A stretch of DNA of 64,000 nucleotides from Hanleya hanleyi (taxonomy: Eukaryota > Mollusca > Polyplacophora > Lepidopleurida > Hanleyidae): assembly GCA_036873755.1 (NCBI GenBank), contig JAVTVY010037335.1, forward strand, positions 1 through 64,000, given 5' to 3'. Below the pieces are notes generated by a model, which saw nothing but the letters and a program-made list of their open reading frames with translations, ran no database searches and was not told the origin of the DNA. The translations under genes and the position numbers were made by a program. Positions 40,890 to 52,437 of this stretch are shown one piece after another (position 1 is the stretch's first letter; the number at the start of each line of letters is the position of its first letter).

Positions 40890-41141
40890 TCAGTGGGAAG
40901 TTGTCGCACGTTGGTGCTGTATTAATTTCCCGGATCGTTTGAAGAGCTGACCATAGTCGTCACTTTGTTCATTCACTCTCTCGTGGAGTGACCACTCGTA
41001 GCGCCGTAACGCATCCTGGGAACTAAATGACCATGAGCATGTTTCACAAGTATACCGCGCTGTTATGAATAAAGGACTGGTGGCGTCATAAAAATCGTGC
41101 AAGTGTGTAAATGGCTTCAGGCAGGCTGCGCAAGAGAACAT
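40890..41141 (-). CDS. C2H2 zinc-finger protein in Polinton relic
   Basis: 83 codons beginning MFSCAACLKPFTHLHDF; a second finger reads YTCETCSWSFSSQDALRRYE. Finger 1 has lost its His pair. The first 15 residues match the C2H2 gene at 50,815-51,304, and both lie upstream (on the minus strand) of a PolB relic, so this is an accessory gene of that Polinton lineage. DNA binding is the likely original role. Confidence 0.5.
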   Translation of the reverse strand: MFSCAACLKPFTHLHDFYDATSPLFITARYTCETCSWSFSSQDALRRYEWSLHERVNEQSDDYGQLFKRSGKLIQHQRATTSH

Positions 41142-41579
41142 ATAGGTTGCGTATCAGTGAATGATGAAAACTCAAACATACATCCACTTTTGTACTTACT
41201 CACCCCACAAGAAATCTTCTACGTTTTCCTCTCCATTAATCAGCGCATCGCTATTCTGTACAGCCAGAGAGCTTCAATAGGATATCCCGCACAACCCCAA
41301 ACTTGCACCAAATCCGACCCATCTCCGGTTTATGTACTACTGATGACGTTACATCACGTGACCTGTCTATTCTTCTCTCTATTGACATACACGCGGTAGT
41401 CTATGAACCACCAGATAGGCGCCAGTGTGAGGCCAACACTACCATGGACCAGCCCATACCAACACCGCAACGTGAGCCAAATACCACAGGTGATGACATT
41501 ATTGGTCAGGCGCAAAAAATAAGTATCATACTATCACTGCGGGATCCCTTCCACGCACAGAGTGATGACGTATATTATA
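41142..41579. other. No gene recognised
   Basis: Upstream region of the C2H2 gene leading to the degenerate terminal array. Plus-strand frames of about 100 codons here show no domain. Confidence 0.35.
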
Positions 41580-42140
41580 TCATAGCGCATGTGCAGATTG
41601 ATGGCACTTCAAATAAAAACCACTCTACACGACGAGGGCTTTAGCATGACACACGACAAGGTCAATTTGGACCACGGATGGAGCCTAGACCCCAAACCGA
41701 CCACCCAAACGCCCTTTTTATACCACTACCTGACTCTGCATGCGCTGATTGACGGCATTCTAATAAAAGAAACACCTCAATCTGACTCTCTCCCACGAGC
41801 GCTTTAGTATGACACTCAACACGGCCCATTGGTATCAAAGAGACCCTAACTAGAACCCAAAACGCCTACCCAAACGGCCTTTTCGTACTACTCCACGACC
41901 GCGCATTCGCAGATTGATGATACTTTCAATAAAAGTCACCCCAGCCTAACTACATCCAACGACCGCTTCAATATGACACCCCACGGATGGTCCACCTGGG
42001 ATCGTCCATCCAAATTCGCTTTTTGTACTAATCCACGACTGTTCCTTTGCAGAATGACGGCGCTTCCATAAAAATCACGCCAGTCCGATTTTACCCAACG
42101 AGAGTTTCAGCATGACCCCCACACGGCCCTTTTCAGCGAA
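41580..42140. repeat. Degenerate Polinton subterminal array
   Basis: Four units of about 150-165 bp. Each has a decayed GCGCATGTGCAG-type core (41,585; 41,737; 41,902; about 42,045) followed by ATTGATGGCACTTCAATAAA-like and CCTAGACCCCAAA-like sequence. Core plus CCTAGACCCC and a terminal CCTTTTT is the same layout as the arms of element 1. It marks the end of the Polinton relic at 37.6-42.1 kb. Confidence 0.6.
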
Positions 42141-42153
42141 AGTCAGTCGAGAT

Positions 42154-42675
42154 GACACCAAGCGCCTCCACTCAAAGTTTCTCAAATTTGGCGATACATA
42201 TCGCATGCTGATAGCAAAATACGAACGTAGCGTGCAAGATCTATGGCGCTACGTTTCGTAACTTGTGTCTAATTCCGCTTAACCCGGGGCTAGGGGCCGT
42301 ATGAACCCATGTACTTCAAGATCCTCATGGTACTCATATGAACAGTCACAATCAAAGCGTGACTGAGATACATCATTCTTTAGATGACGACTTTACAACG
42401 AATATTATGGATTAAGAATACTGATCAGCGATACGGATTTGATATTTTTGGAACATCATGATGTCTTGCCGGCCTCATTGAAAACTGTTGACCGCTTCTC
42501 TCTTGCAGGAAACAAGCCTATGTTTTTGTATACTATGATTGTCTTTTTGAATTTGGTGCTAATACTGTTATATGGAAAATGGAATAGGTCTTTGGATTAT
42601 GGACGCGGATATTCTCTAATGGACGACGGCTGGATTATGAATGACGGACTAGACGCTTGTAATTCCCATTGTACT
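42154..42675 (+). mobile_element. Penelope-like element, 3' fragment
   Basis: Holds the last 35 or so codons of the reverse transcriptase (KFLKFGDTYRMLIAKYERSV) and the whole 3' UTR to ACGCTTGTAATT. Directly joined to the Polinton array on its left. Confidence 0.85.
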
Positions 42676-43456
42676 CTACAGCGTGAGACAGAAATAACGA
42701 ATACCCACACTCTATAGTTTACTTCACACGAAAAAAAATAATAATGGACTGAGTCCATTTTCCCAGATTTGGTGACATGCAGTGAAGTTTAAGTTTTTCA
42801 TTGTATAGATGACGCCACGATCGGCATCATCCGGATTATTTGGATATTACGGAAGCGATTGTTTGTTGTACCGAAGTCATGCTAACATGTGGGGCCTTCC
42901 CAGTGTTCAGATAAGAAGGACGGACGTCGTGACCGTTATCTTGGTTGCTTACATTCTGCGAGAGTTATAGTACTATGATAAAGGCTATACCCTATGATAA
43001 CGCTAAACGGTATATACAGCGTAGCCATGTTAAGATAAAGGGTGTATAACTCGCAATGCATTCAACACACTTTGATGACGTCCCCTTTTCCCAAAACGTG
43101 TTGAGACTTGTTGGCCCCGAATTGATGGCGTCACGGGAAATCCCCAGACAAGCGCCGACTTGTACTGACATGTCATGCTTTGCATATAACATTGAAGTGA
43201 GAAGGGCGTATTCAAGGTAGGATTGACCGCTAAGGTCAAAGGACCTAGATTTCCGGAGATTCAAGCGAAGCGAAAACAAGGCTAAAGAAAGATCGCGGCA
43301 TTGGACTACTTTATGTCTACTGAAGTAGTGACCGCATCACCGCGGGGGAAGTGACCGCATCACCGCAGAGGAATACGACCCGGCGTCAAAATACAAATTT
43401 CTATAATCCTAACGTCCCCTGTAGGTCCCAAAACTCTATTTCGTTGTTCCTAGTTC
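42676..43456. other. No gene recognised
   Basis: Includes a short direct repeat AGTGACCGCATCACCGC (about 43,328 and 43,350). The 95-codon minus-strand frame at 42,992-43,279 has no support. Confidence 0.35.
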
Positions 43457-43764
43457 ATGACGGGGACCGAGCCCTATTCGATTCACGTTTTACAGTATAC
43501 AACAACGGTTGATTCGCTCATGAGTACCGAGTGGTGGTCCGGAGTATGTTTGCAGATGGTGAAGAAAAAGAAGATGATGCCAGATCCTGGGGAGTTCACA
43601 GATGCGGTACTTGCGAGAGTCGACTCGATAGGGAGGCTATCACTCGCTATTACAAGACAATGACAGTCAACCCCGATGCCCGGACCATGAACCACGAGCG
43701 ATCATACGAGGACCAGCGACGGCTCTTCGGCCTGGCAGTGGTGGTCACCCTGCAGTGGTACTGA
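43457..43764 (+). pseudogene. Relic of 95-residue Polinton accessory protein
   Basis: Read across frames: MTGTEPYSIHVLQYTTTVDS, then VVVRSMFADGEEKEDD, FTDAVLARVDSI and AITRYYKTMTVNPDAR. This is collinear with the intact gene at 12,159-12,446, including the near-identical VVRSMFADG block. At least two frameshifts are needed. It shows that a Polinton carrying this gene once lay here. Confidence 0.6.
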
Positions 43765-44334
43765 CCTGCTGCTGTGGGAATGTCGCCCATAGCAACATTG
43801 ATATAAACGGTGCTTATCAGAGCCTCCGTGTATTCCGAAAGAGAGGTGGTTATCAATGCAGAGACTTATATTCGTATTCGTACCATCATCCTCCGCTCAT
43901 ACACTTATATGTATCCTCATGCGTGCGTCACGTACTAAAACTAGCACTATTGGCTAGTTCAGAGCTGGTTGAAAGGTTAAATGAGGGTACAAGAATACAG
44001 GATTGCACGTCAGCCATTCATTATCCCTAATGTTACATATTACCCACACTTGGGAGCCGCCCTGGTTATGATTATTCTTATGTTATGCGTGGAAGCCATC
44101 GTCGCAAGGATTGGGTGTCTTTTTAGTTTAGTGATGCAAAACGTGGCATTGATCAGCATCTTCATGGTCCATTGGGTGCTGAGACATTGCTTTTTGGTCC
44201 ATGTCAACGGATCCAGGTGTCGACCTGGGTGAGGACTGTCTCCAGTGGGGCATGATGGATGATAATGAAGGGTTGGTCGAAGACACGGATGTTGGCGCTC
44301 GCATAGTGCTACCAGGCCTTGAATTTAACCAAGT
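43765..44334. other. No clear gene; hydrophobic ORF
   Basis: An 83-codon plus-strand frame at 43,981-44,232 is hydrophobic (ALVMIILMLCVEAIVARIG), which might be a membrane segment of a lost accessory gene. Nothing else is supported. Confidence 0.25.
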
Positions 44335-44519
44335 TAATACTAATGCTAATACTGTTATATGGAATATGGAATAGGTCTTTGGATTATGGACGCGGATATT
44401 CTCTAATGGACGACGGCTGAATTATGAATGACGGATCAGACGCTTGTAATTTTAACCTGTGTATACCTGGATTCTGCTGGTGGACAAGTTGTCCCCGAGG
44501 CCGGGCCCCTGCATACCCA

Positions 44520-45275
44520 ACACTCATAATGGATACAACAGAAAGAAAATATAGTAAGACAGACCCGAGGAACCTTAGTGCAGGTTTCTCGGCCGAGTCT
44601 CTAATAGTTCGAAATGCACTAAGACCTTTTTCAATCCAAATGACAGATATATTTCTGACCGCAAAGCAAGGTCACGACATCAAACCTTGTAGCATTGCGC
44701 TTGATGATTGTTTAGCACCGAATTCTACATGTAATAATTTCAAGATTTCTATATGTGGACACCGTGGATATCTCAGGTGTCCACTCTTTAATACTTCAGC
44801 GTCATTTAGTTCCGCGTTAACTGGCAACTCATATTCTGTAAACTCGTATGTTGATCTTAGTTTTTCTACTACAAACTGTATTTATTTAGTTTCCTGTAAG
44901 AAGTGTGGTCAACAGTATGTTGGCAAGACCACCCAAAGACTCCATCTTAGGGTGAATGGTCACAGAAAATCCGTTAGGAAAAACCAATTGCTTATAGGTA
45001 AGCATTTTTCTGGACCCGACCATGGCTGGGACAACTTCAGTATCCAGATCATAGACGTCGTCTATCCATCTACCAAGGATTCTCCTTTGGATTTGAGAGA
45101 AAAATCCGAGAGCGGGAACTATTCTGGATGCTAGAGCTTGGGGCAGTGTTTCCGTATGGTTTAAATGATAATGTCAGTGGGTTCGGCAATGTTACAAACC
45201 ACCGTTCAAATATTACCCAGCTATTTAAACCCCATCAACAGAGACATCGCAGCCATGGTTGAAGAAAGTTTAATA
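44520..45275 (+). pseudogene. GIY-YIG endonuclease region of Penelope-like element
   Basis: The frame to 45,134 has NCIYLVSCKKCGQQYVGKTT, with IYL and YVG in place of GIY and YIG, then RVNGHRKS. The catalytic C-terminal part continues in another frame as ERELFWMLELGAVFPYGLND and GNVTNH. The frame change lies at an A-run near 45,100 and is also present in the fragment at the right edge of the window. An in-frame TGA follows at about 45,259. The domain nicks target DNA for reverse transcription. Confidence 0.75.
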
Positions 45276-45683
45276 GTGCGATGATTCACGATCATATCAC
45301 TTTAAATTACTTAGTGGGTTTAACTAACACACCCAATAGTACACATAGCTTACGTACAGTTCTGTATGCGTTACCTCTGAGAGCTTTAAATCATATAGCC
45401 AGTGATATACAACAATCTGCGTCTTCAGGAAGTATAATATCACCCAAAATCACTAAAGTATGTCAAGATATAGCGTATTTTCGGTTGTATCGTCCAGTGA
45501 ACATAATCGAAACATCCCAAGATCGGCTTTTCTTGAAACTCAACTGCTTAGATAAAGGACTGGGCATTATTAATTTACCTCGAATCCTAAATGATCCAGA
45601 GGTACGCAACACTGTACCAAACTATTTTAAGTTCACAGAACCTCCTTGCATTTCATATAAGTATACTAAATCTATGGCCACCA

Positions 45684-45915
45684 GGGCCCTCGGTGGCCGA
45701 GTGGTCTAAGGCGCTTCGCTGGTGACCGCTAGCCTCACACCGATGAACCGGTGCGGGGTCGAGTCCAGGTGGTCCATGTGTGAAAGTCTGTCAGTTACTT
45801 GCCGAAGGGCGGTGGTTCTCTCCGGGTACTCCGGCTTCCTCCATCAACCAAACTGACTGTCACCATATGAGTGAAACAAACTTGAGTGTGACATTAAGCC
45901 AAATTCCCTCCCTCC
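45684..45915 (+). mobile_element. tRNA-derived SINE
   Basis: A tRNA-like head with pol III box A TGGCCGAGTGG (45,694-45,704) and box B-like GGGTCGAGTCC (45,756-45,766), a conserved body with TACTTGCCGA and TCTCCGGGTACTCCGG, and a CCCT tail. It is flanked by CTATGGCCACCA (45,672) and CTATAGCCACCA (45,916), a 12-bp target duplication with one mismatch. Inserted in the Penelope element. Confidence 0.88.
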
Positions 45916-47249
45916 CTATAGCCACCAAAATATTCAATTATTGATTACTCTAATGCTGAGTTTGACTGGAGCTTATACACGTAAAGACTTTATCTTTACA
46001 CCATGCAAACATGTGACTGGTGATCTTGATGTGGTGAGTGATAAGGACCTAAGATTACTCCTGATGAAGGGACCTAAATATAGAGAAATATAAATCTGAA
46101 GGCCGATCAGAAGGTAGTCCTGTCTGCTTTGGAACAGTACGTTATTGATTGGTCTAAGCGAGAAAAAGTCGAACCTACAGTACTAGCTGATTGGCTGGAC
46201 CTCACCAAGAGCAAGGTCGTTGAAACAATCCGCCATATTGACAGAAGTACCCTTCCCCAAGCAAAACAAGTACTGAGAAGCCCCAATCCGCGAGAAGTTC
46301 TAGCAAATCTCCGGAGTAAATTCTTCATAGTCCCAGCAGACAAAGCTCCAAATAATATAATATTCATATGTAAATATTACTATTACCAGGTGCTGGTTGA
46401 AGAATTGAGTGTAAACATATCGTCATCAAATACGTCTACTTACTCTCAAACTGCATTTACTCTGGAAGATTCATTTAACATCACAAAACGTTTCTCAAGG
46501 AAAGAGGTTTTTGTATTCCAACCAAACATAATGATATACCAAAAGTAAACTGGACTCCAAAAACGCATAAATCACCATACAAAGCTAGATTCATAGCTGG
46601 TGCTCGAAGCTGCACCACCAAGCTTCTTTCAACCCTGTTGACGAGGGCCCTTCCGGAGGTAAAAACATTTTTGGAAAGGTATTGCGCTACTATTTCTAAA
46701 AACTCTGGCGTTGAATGTATGTGGATATTGAAAACCTCAAAATGTCTTACGGAAGAACTTGATGCTAAAGGTCACTTACCGTATAGACATGTATCCACAT
46801 GGGATTTCTCGACTCTCTATACTACAATCCCTCATCAGGACCTTATTGCCCGTCTAAGTTCATTAATAGTATCTGTGTTCAAGAAAACTGATCGTAGATA
46901 TATTAATGTCGGAAGCCATAAAGCATACTTTAGCTCTACTACATACAGGAGATATCATTCATGGGATGTTTCTTTGTTTATAGAGTTGCTTGAATTTCTC
47001 ATTAATAATATCTATGTGAAATTTGGCAACACATTATATCAGCAGCATATAGGTATTCCAATGGGTACTAATTGTGCACCCCTGTTGGGTGACCTATATC
47101 TGTTCTCTTATGAATATGACTATATGCAGGCGCTTTCAAAAACCGATCCATTCAAAGCCCGTTCCTTCTCATTCACCAAACGCTATATAGACGATCTTCT
47201 CGCTGTGGATAATCGCTATATAAATGACGCAGTGAAGGATATATATTGT

Positions 47250-49499
47250 AATAAATACTGACCCCAGGCCGAGTTTGGAGTAGTATATATTATGAAAATT
47301 GTTTATTGCTGTATGGCCTATAATATTACAAGATCATAACCCATGCAGGGTTGGGTTTCGCAGACAGAGTAGGATATGGCATTCCGGTACTAATCCAGGG
47401 CACAAAGAAAACAACACCGTGACTGTTCCAGTAGCAGTTATAGGATAGAAGGACACAAAGACATAACTCAGCTCAAACTTGTAAATTTATTCTTCAGGAA
47501 TCGGCACAACTGCATATCTTTTAACATTCTCATACATGGGGTTAGCTCCAGTGATTTACTCTTTATATACTACTAATCCAGATCGGGTAGCTTTACATGT
47601 AAATCCACTTGACAGCATACCAACACAACTGGGTATATCAAAAGGCTTCATACATGGAGTGAGCCCTCTTTGGTAGTGATCTGCTCCTTATATACTACTA
47701 ACCCACACCCGGTAGCTTCAGCATGTACTATATGCCCTACACCATATCCAAATATATTGTATTGCATTGCATGCCCATATGGCATTACACAATATGGGTA
47801 CCTTTATTATACCCTATCAGGCCACCACTGGGCTGATCTATTGATGTGCACCCACCGGTGACGAGCAGTCGATTCCCATTGCTCGTTTCTCGCCCCAATT
47901 TATAGACTTTTGCCGGGGGTGTCACGTGACCCAACCACAGAGATTTGGCACTACTTCCAATCATAAAAATCCCCCAAATTCACATAAATATACATTTCCG
48001 TCTTGTGCTCAAGTTGGGGTTCTTAATATTTTGATCTACTGAATCGATCAACACCAACAGATATTAATGTTTCATTTAAAATAACAAAAAGCACAACAAC
48101 TTTTACCCGGCTCGAAGACTGACCTAGATTTACAACATGGCGAACATGGCAAACTAACGGCCGTACTACAATAATAAAATACTAAATATCAATTACTGAA
48201 CCAGCTTGTGCTCTATTTGTGCTCCGTAACAATTTTTACTCTAGATTCAAATAGTATTAATGTTTTGGGTGAAAGACAATGATTAAAGGTGGAGCACAAG
48301 CTTCTATTCTAGTTGGTCGGCGAAACTCTCATGTTTCATAATGGCGATCAGGTCCGACTGGCCGAAGTGTTCGGTTTGGCCATTAAAATATCATGAACTA
48401 TTAGCCAACGGCCTGGAATCATAATTTTCTCGGACACTAGAATAATCAAAGAACATTGTCTTCAAAGGGAAATACTTACTGTTCAAGAATAAATTTGTTA
48501 CACAATTAAATTCACCAACTGGTAGATCTCTCAAGCAGACGAAATTAGGCGTAGGAACACGGTAGCAGATACTGTAGTCCGCGCAAATAGTCCGCACATA
48601 ATGCGGGACTTGCACAATACAGGGTTCCGGCCTTGGCCGCTAGGATCGCCTTTGTCTTTATTTCCGTTTCATACCACTTCCATCGTCTGCTAGGCACAGC
48701 TGAGTGGGCTGGCTGATCGTTTCGCTTGGACGCGTAGCGGGCGATAACTCTCCATAATAACCACCGCCCAGCCGCCAGGATCGCTATTATCGCCGGAGAA
48801 CGGCATTTTTGAGCCCTTTTGTTTTTCACTTCAGACTTAGCGAGATAACGACACCCACAGAGAATGATTATGACAACAGAATATGACTGCTGTGAACATA
48901 ACTCACTTCTTTTGTATCCTCGTAAACGTTCGTATAGAAATAAAGACGTCTTTTAGTTTTCATATCATGATACTATTTCAGACAGCCAGCGGACCTGTTT
49001 TATATTCGGCATATTTGTCTCTCACCATTGCTAACGTATATGGCGGCACAATCGAATAAACGGGTCAAACATCACAAATAATGTCAATAAAACGCAATGT
49101 AAAGTACTGTTATCCTGGAATGAAGGGGGTGAATACAATAATCCGCTTCTAAAACAACAACATTATATACATTGCCTGGAAAAACCTAATCACGCAAAAA
49201 CATGCCAGGCTGCAAGTTGCGATGGCGGATACTATGAGAGACAAGAGCATACTTGTTGAAAACACTCCAATTACTATGATTAACGATAACTCCAACAGGT
49301 CTACAGCCCACATATTACTGGATTCGATGATATTAAATCAAGGTAAGTCTGTAGTTTCCTTATAGTGTCACAATTACGTCGGTAATATTCCAAAAACGAG
49401 TAGGGTTGTACCAAAGACATTCCGTCATGTAGGGTCCAATTTTCAACACTGCAACACATTCACCAGGAAGCTAGGAAATATGACTCACAGTCATTACAA
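47250..49499. mobile_element. 2.25-kb insertion in Penelope RT, short inverted ends
   Basis: Intact copies read GGATATATATCCACC; here the sequence leaves after GGATATAT and returns at ATCCACC. The inserted DNA begins ATTGTAAT and ends ATTACAAT. Inside are two diverged copies of an about 140-bp unit (ACTCTTTATATACTACTAATCC and CTCCTTATATACTACTAACC). No ORF resembles a transposase, so it would be non-autonomous. Minus-strand frames at 48.4-48.8 kb show no domain. Confidence 0.6.
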
Positions 49500-50299
49500 T
49501 ATCCACCTTCACTAGATTTGAAGGAAACTACAGATAACCCTACATGCACATCATATTTAGACCTATATCTCTATAAAAATGAAGCGGGCATTCTCTCTCG
49601 TCGACTGTATGACAAAAGAGATGATTACAATTTCGACATCGTAAACTATCCCTTTCTGGACAGTAATATTCCAGTGGGACCTGCATATGGCGTATACATA
49701 TCACGCCTAGTAGCATTTGCTAGATCCTGTGCTACACCACCAAGCGCTTCCACTCAAAGTTTCTCAAATTTGGCGATACATATCGCATGCTGATAGCAAA
49801 ATACGAGCGTAGCGTGCAAGATCTATGGCGTTACGTTTCGTAACTTGTGTCTAATTCCGCTTAACCCGGGCCTAGGGGCCGTGTGAACCCATGTACTTCA
49901 AGATCCTCATGGTACTCATATGAACAGTCACAATCAAAGCGTGACTGAGATACATCATTCTTTAGATGACGACTTTACAACGAATATTATGGATTATGAA
50001 TACTGATCAGCGATACGGATTTATTTTTGGAACATCATGATGTCTTGCCGGCATCATTGAAAACTGTTCACCGCTTCTCTCTTGCAGGAAACAAGCCTAT
50101 GTTTATGTATACTACGATTGTCTTTTTGAATTTGGTGCTAATACTGTTATATGGAATATGGAATAGGTCTTTGGATTATGGACGCGGATATTCTCTAATG
50201 GACGACGGCTGAATTATGAATGACGGACCAGACGCTTGTAATTGCCTTGGATGCCCTACCAACTGGACTTAATGCCTGCTGCTAATTTCCAAGTAATAT

Positions 50300-50520
50300 T
50301 ATGCCAGCCAGGCCTTAGTGTCCTTAATTCCACCAAACTGACCTTGCCCTCCAATTTCTTTAATACAAGGCTTGTACTACCACCGTTGATCTGTCTCTTC
50401 ATGGCGTAAAATGTAGCCAAAATCTAGTCGGAAGGCAGTGGATTGGTCGTTAAATATCGCCTGGACGTATCTGCTTAGATGAGCGAGGTCGACCAGGCGG
50501 AAATTGTAGAGGGGTGGTGG
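50300..50520 (-). pseudogene. PolB N-terminal relic of a third decayed Polinton
   Basis: The minus strand reads YNFRLVDLAHLSRYVQAIFN, then FGYILRHEETDQRW. The first part parallels 40.0 kb and the second the start of the 19.4-kb fragment, so the three overlap to define one PolB N-terminus. No later PolB part is present here. Confidence 0.6.
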
Positions 50521-50814
50521 CGGTGGTGATGAAAACATCTTCAGATGCTTATCCAGTAGCGCCAGTACATTTCACTCACCTGATGGACATATGGCAAGTT
50601 CTTGCTGAGTACGACCACCGGATCATCCACGATATAAACATGATCCTCATGACAAGCGCAGGATGGCATGGCTGGCTCGCTGTGCCCAGGTTCGTTCATG
50701 CTTTGGGTGGAAGATAGATAGGTAGGATCTTCAACCCGTTGGGTGGATGGTCCCTCTGCCTCGATGCTAGCTCCTTATCCCTCAAATGTGCCTGCGTCAC
50801 AGAGTATCATTCAT

Positions 50815-51304
50815 GCATGACGCGTTGATGGCGCCTCAATTGACTCTATAGTCTGAAGACTCGAGAACAATCTTCACGTGGGTGCCTGGATATCTGGTGT
50901 AATCTGGCCAGGCCATTAAATGTATCTTCGCAGATCGTACATTTATACTGAGCAACAGGGCCGTGGCTGGTAGACTTGTGCCGTTGTTAGTAGTAAGGGC
51001 GAGTGGATGGATTCAAGCAGATCGTACAGGTATACTGAGTGGAATGTGGACTAATGAACTCCTCGACGCTGGCCTCTAAGGGCTCTTCCTCCTTTAAACG
51101 TGTATGGATCACACTTTGATGACGCTTTAGCTGACTCAGGTGGCCACATTCCTCACATTCCACCTTTGCCACTTGTCCATGTTGTGACTGTTGATGGTAG
51201 ATCGTACTGCTATACTGAGTGACATCGTCATGACTGGAAGACTCATGGCGGCGCAAGTGGTGCAGGTGCGTAAATGACTTCGAGCAAGTCGTGCAAGTAA
51301 ACAT
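50815..51304 (-). pseudogene. C2H2 multi-finger protein in Polinton relic
   Basis: Begins MFTCTTCSKSFTHLHHLRRH, a perfect finger, then CEECGHLSQLKRHQSVIH and YTCTICLNPSTRP. After a stop at 50,987 the frame continues YKCTICEDTFNGLARLHQIS and SQLRRHQRVMH. Four to five fingers in all. Its start matches the C2H2 gene at 40,890-41,141. Confidence 0.55.
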
Positions 51305-51509
51305 CGTGGTGGTTGACAGATTGTTTGCCGAAACGTTCCGAATGTACGCCTTTGTGGTGCTACCTGGAGTACAACTGGTTCAAACCCGTTTCAGTGTGTT
51401 CTCCATGACCCATGAGAAGTCCTTTTTATGACGATCTATTGTATACATAACCATTGTTTGAACCCGATGAAACCCCTATGTAGGCCATGACCCCATTAGG
51501 TAGGAATGG

Positions 51510-51770
51510 AAGGTAGACAGGTGGACTCCTCGACACTGAGATCCATCACCCAAGATTCCCAGGCCGCCTCTGACGACTTGTTTATCAACCGCTTTCACCC
51601 CGCGCATGAGAGGAAGGTTTTGATGATGCTTTCGAGCACTAGTTCCCCCAGTCCATAGCCTCGTTGGGTGCGTGCGCGCCAGCAAAGACGAGCATCACAC
51701 ACCCGGCTTGTTCGGTGTAATAATTCACATGACTGTGTGAATCGAACTGGTAGACTCCTCCCGAGTCATT
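51510..51770 (-). pseudogene. pVI-like relic
   Basis: Fragments VNYYTEQAG and MRGVKAVDKQVVRGGLGILG align with YYAQHAGGG and TRGVKAIGKQAVRSGLQVAG of the intact gene at 2,833-3,138. Several frameshifts. Confidence 0.65.
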
Positions 51771-51789
51771 AATCAAATTTGTATCAGCG

Positions 51790-52431
51790 TGCCTGTCGAA
51801 TATGAAGTTTGATTACCACTTTCCAATTTCGAATGCCATCGGTTGCCATGTGTAGTCCCTTGTATCGATGATGATGGTACTGCTGTCGGGTCTGCGAGAC
51901 CGTTAGATAGAGCACATCATTAAAAGTTATCTCACTTCATTTCCGATTTCACCCTGCACTGAACAGACTCGTAGCAGGGGAACATCGATATCGCCAACAA
52001 TATGGTCATCGATCACATCCGAATGGACGTAGAGCCAATACAGTCTTGAAATCCAGCATGATCTGACCCTGTGGGCGAGTCCAGTGCACACAGCTCCCTC
52101 AGCGTCTTGCTGAGTCGTAATGTCACACTGGACATCAGGATCAACCGGGACTTTCGGTTCCAATCGTCGTACTTCACGTGTAAGTAATCCGCAAACTGAT
52201 GATACCTTTTTCCTGCCCTTGATGAGATCGGACAAAGCCGATGGTACTGATCTTCAGATTGAGTGAAGTTATAGGTGTTGCCGTCGTACACGACTTCGTA
52301 TCACACCGTGTCATGTTGCACGTTGCACCATGTGTAAGGGTACTGCATATCCACTGGGCCACTCTCCCAACGCATAGGGGGATGTAAGAGGTGCGGTAGT
52401 TGCGTGACGTAATGCTGTTGTCGGAAAACAC
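51790..52431 (-). pseudogene. Penton-type minor capsid relic
   Basis: In broken frames: VDMQYPYTWCNVQHD, YVHSDVIDDHIVGDIDVPLL, then MLYLTVSQT and KVVIKLHIRQAR. All are collinear with the intact penton gene. It is more diverged than the two copies of element 1, so this Polinton is older or of another lineage. Confidence 0.75.
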
Positions 52432-52437
52432 CTCAGC

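Larger units (their letters stand above)
45281..49842 (+). pseudogene. Penelope-like reverse transcriptase (interrupted)
   Basis: Linker frame 45,281-45,709, then RT-associated DFIFTPCKHV, VVSDKDLRLLLMKGPKYRE, and the fingers/palm: STWDFSTLYTTIPHQDL (motif A), GIPMGTNCAPLLGDLY (motif B) and KRYIDDLLAVDN (catalytic YIDD) up to 47,247. After the insertion the thumb region resumes at 49,500 and ends YVS at 49,842. Stops and small indels occur near 46,090 and 46,490. Compare the longer open copy at 57,391-58,902. Confidence 0.8.
44335..50243 (+). mobile_element. Penelope-like element with upstream GIY-YIG, near complete, nested insertions
   Basis: Order: a 3'-end fragment of another copy (44,335-44,455), GIY-YIG region, linker, reverse transcriptase, then 3' UTR to ACGCTTGTAATT (50,243). 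The endonuclease upstream of the RT is the order reported for the Naiad group of Penelope-like elements. The leading 3'-end fragment shows the head-to-tail arrangement typical of Penelope pseudo-LTRs. A SINE (45,684-45,915), a 2.25-kb insertion (47,250-49,499) and a deletion near 49,731 break it. Confidence 0.8.

Noticed and set aside
42154..42675. Hammerhead ribozyme in the Penelope 3' UTR
   Set aside because: Hammerheads are known in some Penelope-like elements, but I could not find the paired CTGATGA and GAAA core in the shared 3' UTR.
45250..45262. In-frame TGA in the Penelope linker as selenocysteine
   Set aside because: Selenocysteine codons are reported in some Naiad elements, but here TGA sits where an Arg (CGA) is likely, no SECIS-like element was recognised, and the copy has many other lesions.
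45684..45780. Possible tRNA gene
   Set aside because: Box A and B are present, but the unit continues into a SINE body with target duplications and recurs at 55,995; it is not a functional tRNA gene.
48391..48829. Minus-strand ORFs inside the 2.25-kb insertion
   Set aside because: 74 and 94 codons, overlapping in different frames, no recognisable motifs.
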